Shown piece after piece: positions 1-7,713 of a stretch of DNA of 64,000 nt (the stretch's first letter is position 1; the number at the start of each line of letters is the position of its first letter). Source of the DNA: JBCDHN01 sp964351855 (GTDB lineage: Bacteria > Verrucomicrobiota > Verrucomicrobiia > Verrucomicrobiales > DEV007). The notes under the pieces are model-generated. The model was not told the DNA's origin. It was given only the letters and a program-made list of their open reading frames with translations, and made no database searches. The translations under genes were made by a program, and so were the position numbers. The stretch is from assembly GCA_964351855.1 (NCBI GenBank), contig CAYGQD010000001.1:1-64000 (forward strand), given 5' to 3'.

Positions 1-81
1 TGCTGCTGGATGAGGGACTGCTCGAACTGCTGCTGGATGAGGGACTGCTCGAACTGCTGCTGGATGAGGGACTGCTCGAAC
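1..81 (+). repeat. 27-bp tandem repeat, three copies
   Basis: Three consecutive identical (or nearly identical) 27-base units begin at the window edge and are followed by a degenerate fourth unit. Each unit is nine codons of the reading frame that starts at base 3, encoding a Leu/Asp/Glu-rich nonapeptide. The array probably continues to the left of the window. Confidence 0.9.
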
Positions 82-188
82 TACTGCTTGAAGAAGAACT
101 GGAACTCATGAAAAATCTGCTGACGAATTATCATTCAATGCTCCTGGCGAGAGCTGCGGAAAAATTGGACCTCGGAGTAACGCTTTGA
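3..188 (+). CDS. C-terminal end of a protein with Leu/Glu-rich repeats (partial)
   Basis: Frame 3 is open from the window edge to TGA at 186-188. It encodes nine-residue Leu-Leu-Asp-Glu-Gly-Leu-Leu-Glu-Leu repeats followed by a non-repetitive tail ending AEKLDLGVTL. The repeats are amphipathic and could form helices or a coiled coil. The 5' end lies outside the window, so the function cannot be read. The next gene starts within about 20 to 40 bases, so the two may be co-transcribed; given that gene's glycosyltransferase and sulfotransferase neighbours, a surface polysaccharide protein is possible but is only an inference. Confidence 0.6.
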   Translation: MLDEGLLELLLDEGLLELLLDEGLLELLLEEELELMKNLLTNYHSMLLARAAEKLDLGVTL

Positions 189-204
189 CAACGCACTACC
201 AACC

Positions 205-1260
205 TTGTTAGGTCTTTTCTTCCAAAAGGTGACAAAAACTCTTTCCAAGAAACTCATTTTGGTGAATCGGCAGTCTCCGGGCGATGTGGTGCTCCTTACC
301 GCAGCGGTGCGCGATCTGCATCAAACCTATCCCGACCGTTTTCTAACCGATGTAAGGACTCCCTGTCCCGCGCTTTGGGAAAACAACCCTTGGATCACCA
401 CGATTGCCGATGATGATCCTGACGCACAAACCATCCTCTGTGAATACCCTCTGATCCATCAGAGCAATCAGCTGCCCTACCACTTTATCCACGGCTTTCA
501 CCGGTTCCTTTCCGAGCAACTCGGGGTGACCTTCGCACCAATGGATTTCCGTGGGCATCTCCCGATCTCCGATCTTGAAAAGCATTGGATTTCCCAAGTT
601 GAAGAATTGGTCGGGCAACCGATGCCGTTCTGGATTGTCGCCGCGGGAGGCAAAATGGATTTCACGATCAAATGGTGGGAACAGGAACGCTTTCAAGCGG
701 TGGTCGATCACTTCAAGGGGAAGATTCTCTTCGTGCAGATCGGTGAGTCTGAGCATCATCATCTGCCCTTGAAGGGGGTTTTCGATTTGCGAGGCAAGAC
801 CGACCTACGTCAGTTGATGAGGCTGGTTTACCATGCTCAGGGAGTTCTCTGCCCGGTGACGCTTCTCATGCACTTGGCCGCCGCTATTGAAACCAAGCCC
901 GGCATGCCCCAAAACCGCCCCTGTGTGGTCGTGGCCGGTGGCAGGGAACCGACTCATTGGGAGGCCTATCCGCACCATCAATTCATCCACACTCTGGGAG
1001 CATTGCGGTGCTGTGATAACGGAGGGTGTTGGAGAAGTCGCACCGTGCCCTTGGGCGATGGTGACGAAAAAGATCGGCCTGAGAATTGCTGCGTCGATGT
1101 TGTCGATGACTTACCGCGATGTATGGACATGATCACACCCGACGAAGTGATTCGGCGCATCGCATTTTACTTCACAGGCGGAAGTGTCGCTTACCTGACG
1201 CCGGATCAGAGTGAAGTTGCCTCAATCGCTTTACAGAAAGCGCAACCGCTGCATGGATGA
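205..1260 (+). CDS. glycosyltransferase family 9 (heptosyltransferase-like) protein
   Basis: The protein has the family 9 layout of ADP-heptose:LPS heptosyltransferases: an N-terminal Rossmann half beginning with VNRQSPGDVVLLTAAVRDLH and a C-terminal nucleotide-sugar half with the segment GVLCPVTLLMHLAAA. Such enzymes transfer a sugar to lipopolysaccharide or another envelope glycan on the cytoplasmic face. The longest frame starts with TTG at 205; GTG at 229 would place the motif nearer the N-terminus as usual for the family, and I cannot decide between them. It overlaps the next gene by four bases (ATGA), indicating translational coupling with the sulfotransferase. A Cys-rich stretch (CCDNGGC, CCVDV) near residues 270-295 is unusual. 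The donor and acceptor cannot be inferred. Confidence 0.8.
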   Translation: MLGLFFQKVTKTLSKKLILVNRQSPGDVVLLTAAVRDLHQTYPDRFLTDVRTPCPALWENNPWITTIADDDPDAQTILCEYPLIHQSNQLPYHFIHGFHRFLSEQLGVTFAPMDFRGHLPISDLEKHWISQVEELVGQPMPFWIVAAGGKMDFTIKWWEQERFQAVVDHFKGKILFVQIGESEHHHLPLKGVFDLRGKTDLRQLMRLVYHAQGVLCPVTLLMHLAAAIETKPGMPQNRPCVVVAGGREPTHWEAYPHHQFIHTLGALRCCDNGGCWRSRTVPLGDGDEKDRPENCCVDVVDDLPRCMDMITPDEVIRRIAFYFTGGSVAYLTPDQSEVASIALQKAQPLHG

Positions 1261-2073
1261 CCCCTAAAATTAATTCCTACATTCGGTTCGCCGGACTGAA
1301 ACGCAGCGGAAATCACGCGGTGATCAATTGGCTTCTGGCTCAGTTTAGAGGTAGAATTTGTTTTCGGAACAACGTTCAGAAATTCCAGAAAATCGACAAT
1401 CGTCTCTGTGACAACATCGAGTCGCTTCGTGGCTGCGAGACCCGCTCCAAAGCCAATCTTTCAGATGACGGCGACAAGGAACTTTTCCTCGCCTCTTTCG
1501 AAGATCACTTTCTCGATGATGTCTTCAATTTCAAAAACATTCGGGGTTACTCCCGTTTCTATGGCCATGACATCGGTCGCTTCCTCCATATTTTGCTGCT
1601 CCGTGATCCCTTTAATTACTTCGCAAGCCGGATCAAATCGGAGGAACGAGGCGACATGGTCAACGACGCCAAATTCCGCGACCCTGTCAGTTGCCACGTT
1701 TTGATTCATCTCTGGAAGCAGTATGCTCGTTCCTACCTTGAGTGGGAATCCACCCCCCTTCCCTATCAAATTCCAATTTCCTACAACNNNNNNNNNNTAC
1801 AACCGGTGGCTGGGCGACCTCGACTACCGAACTTCGATCTGCCAGCGCCTAGGCATCGAACTTCATGATGACGATTCCCGAAAATTGGTGAGCGGCTGGG
1901 GAGGCGGCAGCTCGTTTTCGGGTATGCAATTTGAAGGCGATCATCATTCGTATCTGGTACGTTGGAAACCGTATGCAACCCACGAGTTGTTCCGCAGCCT
2001 GATTCTCGATGACGCCGAACTCATGGAGCTTTCCAACCAGATCTTTGGCGACGACATCCTGGGTGATTTTTAA
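1257..2073 (+). CDS. sulfotransferase-like protein, interrupted by an assembly gap
   Basis: The N-terminus (FAGLKRSGNHAVINWLL) resembles the 5'-PAPS-binding P-loop of sulfotransferase-superfamily proteins, and LHILLLRDPFNYFASR matches the 3'-phosphate-binding region. The frame runs from ATG 1257 to 1787, hits ten Ns, and resumes in another frame to TAA 2071-2073. Both gap edges read TACAAC. Collapsing these six bases gives one continuous frame through ISYNRWLGDLDYR, a plausible family sequence, so the frame change is most likely an assembly artefact. The corrected protein is about 267 residues. The stop lies three bases before the left end of an IS remnant, so the natural C-terminus may have been lost. 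The role is probably sulfation of an envelope glycan. Confidence 0.7.
1788..1797. other. assembly gap (10 N)
   Basis: Ten Ns join two contigs. The bases before (ending CTACAAC) and after (starting TACAACCGG) share TACAAC, which suggests that the contigs overlap and that the gap length is an arbitrary scaffolding placeholder. Confidence 0.9.
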
Positions 2074-2075
2074 TA

Positions 2076-2739
2076 GGCGCTGGGGGATTTTTGGTGGGTT
2101 TGCCCCGAAACCGGAGAGCGCGGCCACCATTCATGGGTGGCGGGAACGGCGCTGGCGCCGTCACCGACGAGCTTCCTGAGGCGACAATCGTTTTCGACCG
2201 CTTCCACATCAAACAGTACCTCAACAAGGGAGTCGATCTGGTCCGCCGCCAGGAACATCGCCAACTCACCGCTGTCGGCGAAACGGCGCTAAGGGAACGA
2301 AGTATCAGTGGCTGAGGACGCATGAGGACATGCGCCTGGCGAGCGAGGTGGAGTTCCGCGAGCTGTTGGTTCAAAACCTCAAGACCGGAACCGCGTTAGG
2401 GTTGGAGGAGATGTTCGATCATTTCTGAAGCTATAAATCGCATGCCTGGGCGATGAAGTTTTTCTACAGTTGGGTAGACACGGTGAACGAGTCGGCGCTC
2501 AAGCCGATGATGGCCGTGGCTCAGACGCTGCTCAACCACATGGCGGGGATCATGAACTACATCACCTACCCGATCACGAATGCCTCGGCGGAGGGAATCA
2601 ACTCGATGATCCAGGGATTGCGGACGGCGGCCAGGGGCCTACCGGTATTCGAGGCTTTCCGAGCGCGGATCTTGTTTCACCTGGGCGGGCTCAGCATGAA
2701 TCCCGCCTAAAACCAACAACCGGAATTCCCCCCAGCGCC
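2076..2739 (+). mobile_element. ISL3-family insertion sequence remnant, about 664 bp
   Basis: The left end GGCGCTGGGGGATT at 2076 and the right end AATTCCCCCCAGCGCC finishing at 2739 form imperfect terminal inverted repeats. Between them lies the C-terminal half of an ISL3-type transposase. Complete ISL3 elements are about 1.3-1.6 kb, so this copy has lost its first half. The 8-bp flanks (TTTTAATA and CAAAGATT) do not match, so no target duplication is visible. Confidence 0.75.
2091..2710 (+). pseudogene. ISL3-family transposase, truncated and frameshifted
   Basis: Segments typical of the ISL3 DDE transposase C-terminal half are present: DRFHIKQYLNKGVDLVRRQ, KYQWLRTHEDMRLA, and ITNASAEGINSMIQGLRTAARG ending FHLGGLSMNPA. 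The first segment is in frame with 2091. A frameshift near 2290 moves the reading to the frame of 2453, and a TGA at 2426-2428 interrupts that frame where the family usually has a Trp (F-W-x-Y-K). The N-terminal part, including the zinc-finger and HTH region, is missing. The enzyme cannot be active. Confidence 0.85.
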
Positions 2740-2795
2740 CAAAGATTGTTTGGACTTCCATTGCCCTAAGAACCTCTTCAATCGAATTCAATGGC

Positions 2796-3575
2796 TCAGA
2801 CACCGATCTTCCAGAACACATAACCAACGTCGAGATACTCTTGCTCACGGAGTTTGCCATGTCTGGCGTCCCATTTTCCAGATTCCAAATCGGCTGAGAG
2901 TTGCTTCAACCCTTGGTCGAGTTCTTCTTGGCCGAGGTAGGAGAAAGTTGATATCCCTGAGCGGTAACCCTCATCGAGGTAGCGTTCGGGGGTCGCCCAC
3001 GCCGCAGCTCCGAAGTTGTCCTGAAGGTCTGGTGGGAGGAAAAATCGTTCTGCCGCCAACTGACGATCCTCAAGGCTCAAGAACGCTTCCATTTCAGCCT
3101 TGGTGGGGAATTTCTCGCGGTCTTTCGAAAAGAGACGCGGAAAATAATCATGGAGCCAGAACTTGCCTCCTGAATCGGGCGTGTAGATGAGGATGACAAT
3201 CGGCCCATCACCGACAACCCGAAGAAGCTCCCGTAGCGCCAGCAGCCAGTCTGCAAAGTGATGAAGACTGAGGGTGAGAATGGCTCCGGCAAACGATTGA
3301 TCAGAGAAGGGAAGGGTTTCAGCCGAGCCTTCCGTCCACTGGAGCTGCGGATGTTCTTTTCGTTGGGCTCTCATCACCGATGACGGTTCCAGAGCAGTCA
3401 CCCCGAGCCCTCTTTGCGCCATCGCCAAACTGTAGTTGCCGATCCCGGCACCAACATCCAGGATTCTGCTGCCAGTCGGCAGTTCGAGTAACTCGAAGAT
3501 GCGACCCGCAATTCTCGGATCTGCCGAACGTGTCCTGCCATAATTGTGGCCGATCGAATCGTAGAGCGTTGTCAT
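2796..3575 (-). CDS. class I SAM-dependent methyltransferase
   Basis: This is a Methyltransf_11-type protein of about 259 residues. Motif I is ILDVGAGIGNYSLAMAQRG, followed by the acidic ribose-binding region ALEPSSVM and the post-motif segment AILTLSLHHFADW. It would transfer a methyl group from SAM to an unidentified small molecule or lipid. I chose the internal ATG at 3575 (MTTLYDSIG) because it is preceded by AGAAAG and matches the usual family start; the frame is open to 3602. It faces the IS remnant and is transcribed away from the leader at 3.8-3.95 kb. The substrate cannot be inferred. Confidence 0.8.
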   Translation of the reverse strand: MTTLYDSIGHNYGRTRSADPRIAGRIFELLELPTGSRILDVGAGIGNYSLAMAQRGLGVTALEPSSVMRAQRKEHPQLQWTEGSAETLPFSDQSFAGAILTLSLHHFADWLLALRELLRVVGDGPIVILIYTPDSGGKFWLHDYFPRLFSKDREKFPTKAEMEAFLSLEDRQLAAERFFLPPDLQDNFGAAAWATPERYLDEGYRSGISTFSYLGQEELDQGLKQLSADLESGKWDARHGKLREQEYLDVGYVFWKIGV

Positions 3576-3806
3576 CTTTCTTGTGCTCTCTCGTGGTCTC
3601 ACTCATTGGCTGGTCCGCGAATCAGGGAAGCGCTTTGGTAGTGGATCAAAGAGAGTGGGAACCTGGACTTCGTGGATAGTCCTTTTTCTGACAAGTGATT
3701 TTCTGGAGTTGCCGGTCGATACCGAGGTCGTTCTCTTTGTTCGGTGTTCTCTCTCTTCGCTGGTTCGTTACCGCTGGGAAAACATTTCGGATTCCACCAG
3801 CCGCAG

Positions 3807-3950
3807 CTCAGCAGTCAATCGGCTGCCCGCTCCATTCGCTTGCGCTCCCGTGTTGCCGTTGACTGACGGCTATAGCCTCTGCGCTTATCGCGCCTGGTTC
3901 GTTCTCCTCAATCCCAGCAGGGAAAGCTAACTAACGAAAGGAGAATAGAA
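3807..3950 (+). promoter_or_regulatory. recurrent leader, copy 1
   Basis: The stretch upstream of ATG 3951 contains GCTCAGCAGTCAATC and GCCCGCTCCA (shared with the leader at 28.3 kb), TTGCCGTTGACTGACGGCTAT (shared with 30.56 kb), TCCC-AGCA-GGGA as a short hairpin, and CTAACTAACGAAAGGAG with a strong Shine-Dalgarno. It is one of five leaders of the same design in the window. The gene-free stretch 3576-3806 shows nothing else recognisable. Confidence 0.6.
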
Positions 3951-4145
3951 ATGAACCAATCACTACACGCTCTCGATCCCATGACATGGCTCGAAACGGT
4001 ATGGACAGCTCTTCACGGATATCGCGACGATTGCATTCCGGAGGGTGAACCAACCTACGACGATCATTGGAGCGACATATGCTCAGCGATGGCTTGGATC
4101 GAAGAAGAATTACTTCCTCAAATTGAGGGAGGCGAGAATGACTGA
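3951..4145 (+). CDS. small acidic protein, first gene of a duplicated two-gene module
   Basis: This is a 64-residue acidic protein (MNQSLHALDPMTWLETVW, ending EGGEND) with no domain I recognise. ATG 3951 follows AAGGAG and a recurrent leader. Its 3' end overlaps the start of the next gene by eight bases. The same order, a short protein ending GG(E/N)-acidic followed by an NLIYGFPREIHEA-type protein, recurs at 26.08-26.66 kb. This arrangement suggests a coupled pair, but the two short proteins share little sequence beyond the tail. Confidence 0.65.
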   Translation: MNQSLHALDPMTWLETVWTALHGYRDDCIPEGEPTYDDHWSDICSAMAWIEEELLPQIEGGEND

Positions 4146-4602
4146 CAATCTCATCTACGGATTTCCTCGTGAGATTCATGAAGCTGCTGAACGCATCATC
4201 AAGAACGACATCTATTGCTGTGATTCCGCCCTTATCTCTGATCTCTTGGCAGATCATCTTTTGTGGATTGACACCTTCTCTGCTGATCAGATCGAAAATC
4301 TTTCCGAATCAATCGAGCAAGTCTTGGAGCGTTGGGAGGTTGAGGAACCTGAGAATTATGCCCTCTATCACAACCATCTGGAAGATGGCTCACTCCGCTC
4401 GATTTGTGACACTCTCGAAGATTCTCGTGAAACACAAGAGATCTTCGAGTGGTGGCGAGTTTCAGAGTTTCTTGCCGATCAACTTTCCTCCTTGGGGCAG
4501 CCAATCCTGCGCAATTGCTATGGGACTTGGTGGGGACGCTGCGCAACTGGCCAAGCCATCATTCTCGATGGAACCATCCAACAGGTGATTCAATCAATTT
4601 AG
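4138..4602 (+). CDS. plasmid-type hypothetical protein (paralogue of 26186-26659)
   Basis: The protein has 154 residues. Its N-terminus (DNLIYGFPREIHEAAERI) and C-terminus (EWWRVSEFLADQL, LRNCYGTWWGRCATGQAI) are strongly conserved with the protein at 26186-26659; the middle (residues about 60-100) diverges. Similar C-terminal motifs occur in uncharacterised proteins of proteobacterial plasmids and integrative elements, from memory. No catalytic motif or membrane segment is evident. The start ATG 4138 lies inside the end of the preceding gene, so translation is probably coupled. A weak hairpin with GCTTCCTCC and its complement follows at 4649-4675. Confidence 0.7.
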   Translation: MTDNLIYGFPREIHEAAERIIKNDIYCCDSALISDLLADHLLWIDTFSADQIENLSESIEQVLERWEVEEPENYALYHNHLEDGSLRSICDTLEDSRETQEIFEWWRVSEFLADQLSSLGQPILRNCYGTWWGRCATGQAIILDGTIQQVIQSI

Positions 4603-4689
4603 CCGTCCCGCTGGCTCCGCGCGTTCATGCCTGACCGGCTTCCTCCTCTTGAGGCAGGAAGCGCCATCCCCGTGAAATCCATCTCGAAC

Positions 4690-5199
4690 TCAACCGAGTT
4701 CGCTCTTGCCGCTTTTCACATACCCCATCGTATGCTCGCTGAACAACGATTCACTGCCAGCTCGAGAAAAATACTCAGGGTGCGTCCCTTCAATTGCGAA
4801 CCCAAACCGCTTGAAGAACCCGATCGCGTGGTCGTTGTCGGCCGCTACTAACAGCTCGATCCGAGAAACTCCTTCTTCTTTCAGTTGATCAACAACAGCC
4901 CCGAAAAAGCGCTTACCGATTCCTGTCTTTTGGGCAGCATGATGGACTGCGAGGGAACCAAGGTAAGCGGAGTGGCGAAGGCGTCTCCTCCTGCGGATCC
5001 GTTGGCAAACCGCCAGAACACCGCGCTCATCCTCCCAAACGATCAGGTCGCCAGCGGATGAGAAGTCATCGAAAATTTCCGCAAACTCGCTTTGTGAGCA
5101 CGGGTCAAAGCCCATGTATGGTGAGACAGATTCGTGAGAATAGATCTCGTACAAACGATCTATGTCACATTTTGTTGCTATTCTTAACGTGTTCTTCAT
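4690..5199 (-). CDS. GNAT-family N-acetyltransferase
   Basis: The GNAT fold is supported by AYLGSLAVHHAAQKTGIGKR (strand beta4 and the Q/R-x-x-G-x-G acetyl-CoA loop) and by VAADNDHAIGFFKRFGF (motif B) near the C-terminus. The protein would acetylate an unidentified amine substrate using acetyl-CoA. ATG 5199 (MKNTLRIATKCDIDRL) is chosen because families of this type start a few residues before the first strand; the frame stays open further upstream to 5403, but that extension does not look like GNAT sequence. A second, unrelated GNAT gene lies at 23.65-24.03 kb. It is divergent from the DUF4407 gene. Confidence 0.8.
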   Translation of the reverse strand: MKNTLRIATKCDIDRLYEIYSHESVSPYMGFDPCSQSEFAEIFDDFSSAGDLIVWEDERGVLAVCQRIRRRRRLRHSAYLGSLAVHHAAQKTGIGKRFFGAVVDQLKEEGVSRIELLVAADNDHAIGFFKRFGFAIEGTHPEYFSRAGSESLFSEHTMGYVKSGKSELG

Positions 5200-5388
5200 C
5201 TGAGAATGATTTCGACCGCCAACTTCAACATCCTTTCCAACGATTGGCTCCGCGAATTTATCGGATCCTCGTTTTCTCGGCTGACATGGAAACGGCTTTC
5301 GCATGTGAGAGCGTTCAACCGCAATTTGTGAGAGAAATTGCTGGTGGATGGTTACGAGTTCAGTGTTGGTTCCCAAAGAGCAAGAGCG

Positions 5389-7167
5389 GTGAGCAAAAGA
5401 CACTCCAATCCTTCCATTTCAACCTTTGAGCGCTTTTTCGCGTGGTTGGGCGGGACCGGAATTGATACGCTCTTAAAATGTCCAGACTGGGAAATCCGGA
5501 AACATGCCATTTTTGGAGCCACGGTGCTGGTGCCAACCGTGTTCGGAGCCGGGGCCTGCGCCTATGCTGTCTCCACCCTTACGAACCAACCAATTCTCGT
5601 CTTCGGGATTGCCTTGGTCTGGGCATTGGTCGTCCTGACCATTGATCGAGCGTTTCTGGCTGCCTATCGGGCGGGATTACCTGCCTTCCAAAAAGCTTTT
5701 CAACTTGTCCTTCGGCTAACCATCGCCATCCTGATGGGCTTGGCGATCGCGCATCCGCTGGTGTTGCTAATTTTCGAGGGAGCGGTAGACGCAGAAATCG
5801 AGTCCGAACAGATCGCCCTCCATCAGGAAGCTCGCGGAAGGATGGAGGCGACCACGTCCAATCTCGATCAGCAGATTGCGACAGAACTTGGGCGTCAAAA
5901 AGAACTGCGGCGTCAGTATCAACAAACGTTTGAGCCAATCGAGATGGCGCAGGAATCGACCGCGCTTGGGCAGTCCTCGCCAATCGCCGTTCTCGATCAT
6001 CAGATCAAGGTGCAAACGGTCGAACGCGACCTTCTTTCCCGGGAAATTGAAGACTGGCAAAAGACCTATGAAGGAGAAGTGGCTGGGGAGGGGAAAACAG
6101 GAATACCTGGCATTGGACCGGAAGCTCGTCGGATTCGGGATGAAGAGCTGGCCTGGCGAAAACAGGAAGTCCAACGCTTCGCGGATTCACTCCGCAGCCT
6201 TTTTGAGCAGAAGAATCGGCTGATTGCAGCGTTTGCTGACGAAGAGCTAAGTCCCCAGCGCCAGCAACTTGCGGCAGCCCAAGCTGCATCGCAGCTTGCT
6301 GAATTGGAGGAACAACGCAAAAGCCGGGAGTTTTTGAGGAAGTCGCTCCAGGAGCAATTGGCGACGATCTCTGATGTGGTAACTCAGATGCGTAACCAAA
6401 AGGATTCCGCCCGTCTTGCTTACGAAGAGCAACTGGAGTTCCTCCCGCGAACGGATCTGATCACCAGAACCCTGGCCTTGCATCGGCTCTTTGAGAAGCC
6501 GGGTGGGCATTTTGCGTTTAGTGCCTTTGCGGTTTTGACCCTCATCTTTGTCGTGATGGATACCATCCCGATCGTCGTGAAGTTCACCGCGAGGAGAGGA
6601 CCTTACGATCTTCTGGTCGAACACCAAGAAGCTAACTTTCAACCTGAGAGTGAATCCGCAAACGATCTCTCCGTGCCCGAGGAATCGCCCCCGCCAGTTC
6701 GCAGTCAGACGTTCCCTCGCTGGAAACCTTCCCACGATGCCAGACAACGTCTCCGCCAAAATTGGGGTAGACCTTCTTCAGGTAGGGTAGGAAATGCGAA
6801 GACGATTCCACTTCCAGCAACCGGTAGTGTGCAAGGCTCAAATGCACCTCTCGATTTGTCCGAAGGGCATGTCATGGTGAAGGCGATGCGGCTTACGGAG
6901 ATGAGAACGGTCTTTCGTAGCAACGCGGAGTTGGCTGAGGCGGTTGGGATTCAGCCTTCAACCCTCAGTAAATACTTCAAGCTCTTGAAGGTTTCAGAGC
7001 GCATTCAGCAACAGTTCCATGCAATCCCCGAGCTCACCCTTGAAATTGCTTATCGGATCGCCGCCGTCGCTGACGAAGCATTGCAAGAGAACCTCATCGA
7101 GATGGCTGCAACGGGTGCCAGTCAGAAGGCGATTCGAGATGTGATTCTGAACCAGCAGGAGGGGTGA
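5389..7167 (+). CDS. DUF4407 membrane protein fused to a ParB/KorB-like HTH domain
   Basis: The N-terminal two thirds looks like DUF4407: transmembrane segments near residues 35-110, a long Glu/Gln-rich coiled coil, and a further TM segment near residue 375. After a Pro-rich linker the last 110 residues read FRSNAELAEAVGIQPSTLSKYFKLLKVSERIQQ..., the HTH of ParB/KorB-type proteins (ELA..VG...S.LSK..KLL), including a downstream helix bundle. The ParB nuclease-like domain is absent. I use GTG 5389; a TTG at 5338 gives 17 more residues. The combination implies a membrane-anchored DNA-binding protein, perhaps tethering plasmid DNA to the membrane. A decayed second copy of the C-terminus lies at 16.69 kb. 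A 235-bp repeat follows 100 bases downstream. Confidence 0.75.
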   Translation: MSKRHSNPSISTFERFFAWLGGTGIDTLLKCPDWEIRKHAIFGATVLVPTVFGAGACAYAVSTLTNQPILVFGIALVWALVVLTIDRAFLAAYRAGLPAFQKAFQLVLRLTIAILMGLAIAHPLVLLIFEGAVDAEIESEQIALHQEARGRMEATTSNLDQQIATELGRQKELRRQYQQTFEPIEMAQESTALGQSSPIAVLDHQIKVQTVERDLLSREIEDWQKTYEGEVAGEGKTGIPGIGPEARRIRDEELAWRKQEVQRFADSLRSLFEQKNRLIAAFADEELSPQRQQLAAAQAASQLAELEEQRKSREFLRKSLQEQLATISDVVTQMRNQKDSARLAYEEQLEFLPRTDLITRTLALHRLFEKPGGHFAFSAFAVLTLIFVVMDTIPIVVKFTARRGPYDLLVEHQEANFQPESESANDLSVPEESPPPVRSQTFPRWKPSHDARQRLRQNWGRPSSGRVGNAKTIPLPATGSVQGSNAPLDLSEGHVMVKAMRLTEMRTVFRSNAELAEAVGIQPSTLSKYFKLLKVSERIQQQFHAIPELTLEIAYRIAAVADEALQENLIEMAATGASQKAIRDVILNQQEG

Positions 7168-7262
7168 AGGTTACCAGTGAAGGTCTATTTCCCTCAGGGC
7201 GAGTTGCTTTGTTCCATCGTTCCATCATCTGCAATAGGTGTGCATCGCTATTCTGTTTTGCT

Positions 7263-7497
7263 GGGGAGGGCGGTTTTTGGGCCCGAAATGGGCTGGCTTC
7301 CGCCCAGAGGGGGTGAAGGCACACCCCGTTCCCACCTCATCCCAAACCGCGCGCTTTACCCCATTCTCCGACCCGATTCCACCTTTCCGATGCCAAGCCA
7401 TCGATTGAATTCTAGAGACGTTTTCGGCGATGGGACGCATCGGTCCAGCCCCTGCCAATCAACAGAAAGCAACCCGATCTGCAGTTCGGATTTGCCC
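7263..7497. repeat. 235-bp imperfect direct repeat, copy A
   Basis: The block matches 22446-22679 over its length, with shared stretches such as GGGCCCGAAATG, CCACCTCATCCCAAACCGCG, TACCCCATTCTCCGA and GGGACGCATCG. Near its left end, GGGCGG and CCGCCC flank the GGGCCC core and can form a stem; the stem in copy B uses different but again complementary bases. The stretch 7168-7262 before it shows nothing recognisable. Confidence 0.8.
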
Positions 7498-7713
7498 AAT
7501 TCCTTGGTAAGTTCGATGGGCGGTGTAAGTCCATTGTTTGTCGCGCATGCGATCTTGAGCCGGTTCTAAATCATGAATGATCAGGTTAAGCTGAGGGTCT
7601 GGTTCTGCATAGAAGATCCGGGAGCCGCTACTCTTCGACGGCTCACTGCCAACGACAAGCCGTTCACGAATTGGTTTACCAGCCCTAAAGTCCCATGGAG
7701 TTGCGTTGGTCAC
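7459..7713 (-). CDS. possible small protein downstream of the papain-like gene
   Basis: An 84-residue frame starts with GTG 7713 inside the last 29 bases of the preceding minus-strand gene and runs into repeat copy A. Its composition is protein-like (RIFYAEPDPQLNLIIHDLEP, DKQWTYTAHRTYQGI). No homologue is recognised. The overlap would allow coupled translation. It could also be a chance frame, because its 3' end lies in a repeat that has no coding counterpart in copy B. Confidence 0.35.
   Translation of the reverse strand: MTNATPWDFRAGKPIRERLVVGSEPSKSSGSRIFYAEPDPQLNLIIHDLEPAQDRMRDKQWTYTAHRTYQGIGQIRTADRVAFC

Noticed and set aside
2068..2747. 8-bp target duplication around the ISL3 remnant
   Set aside because: The flanks TTTTAATA and CAAAGATT differ.
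3583..3930. 115-codon plus-strand frame overlapping the leader region
   Set aside because: It runs through leader elements that recur in other frames elsewhere, has no family resemblance, and no Shine-Dalgarno.
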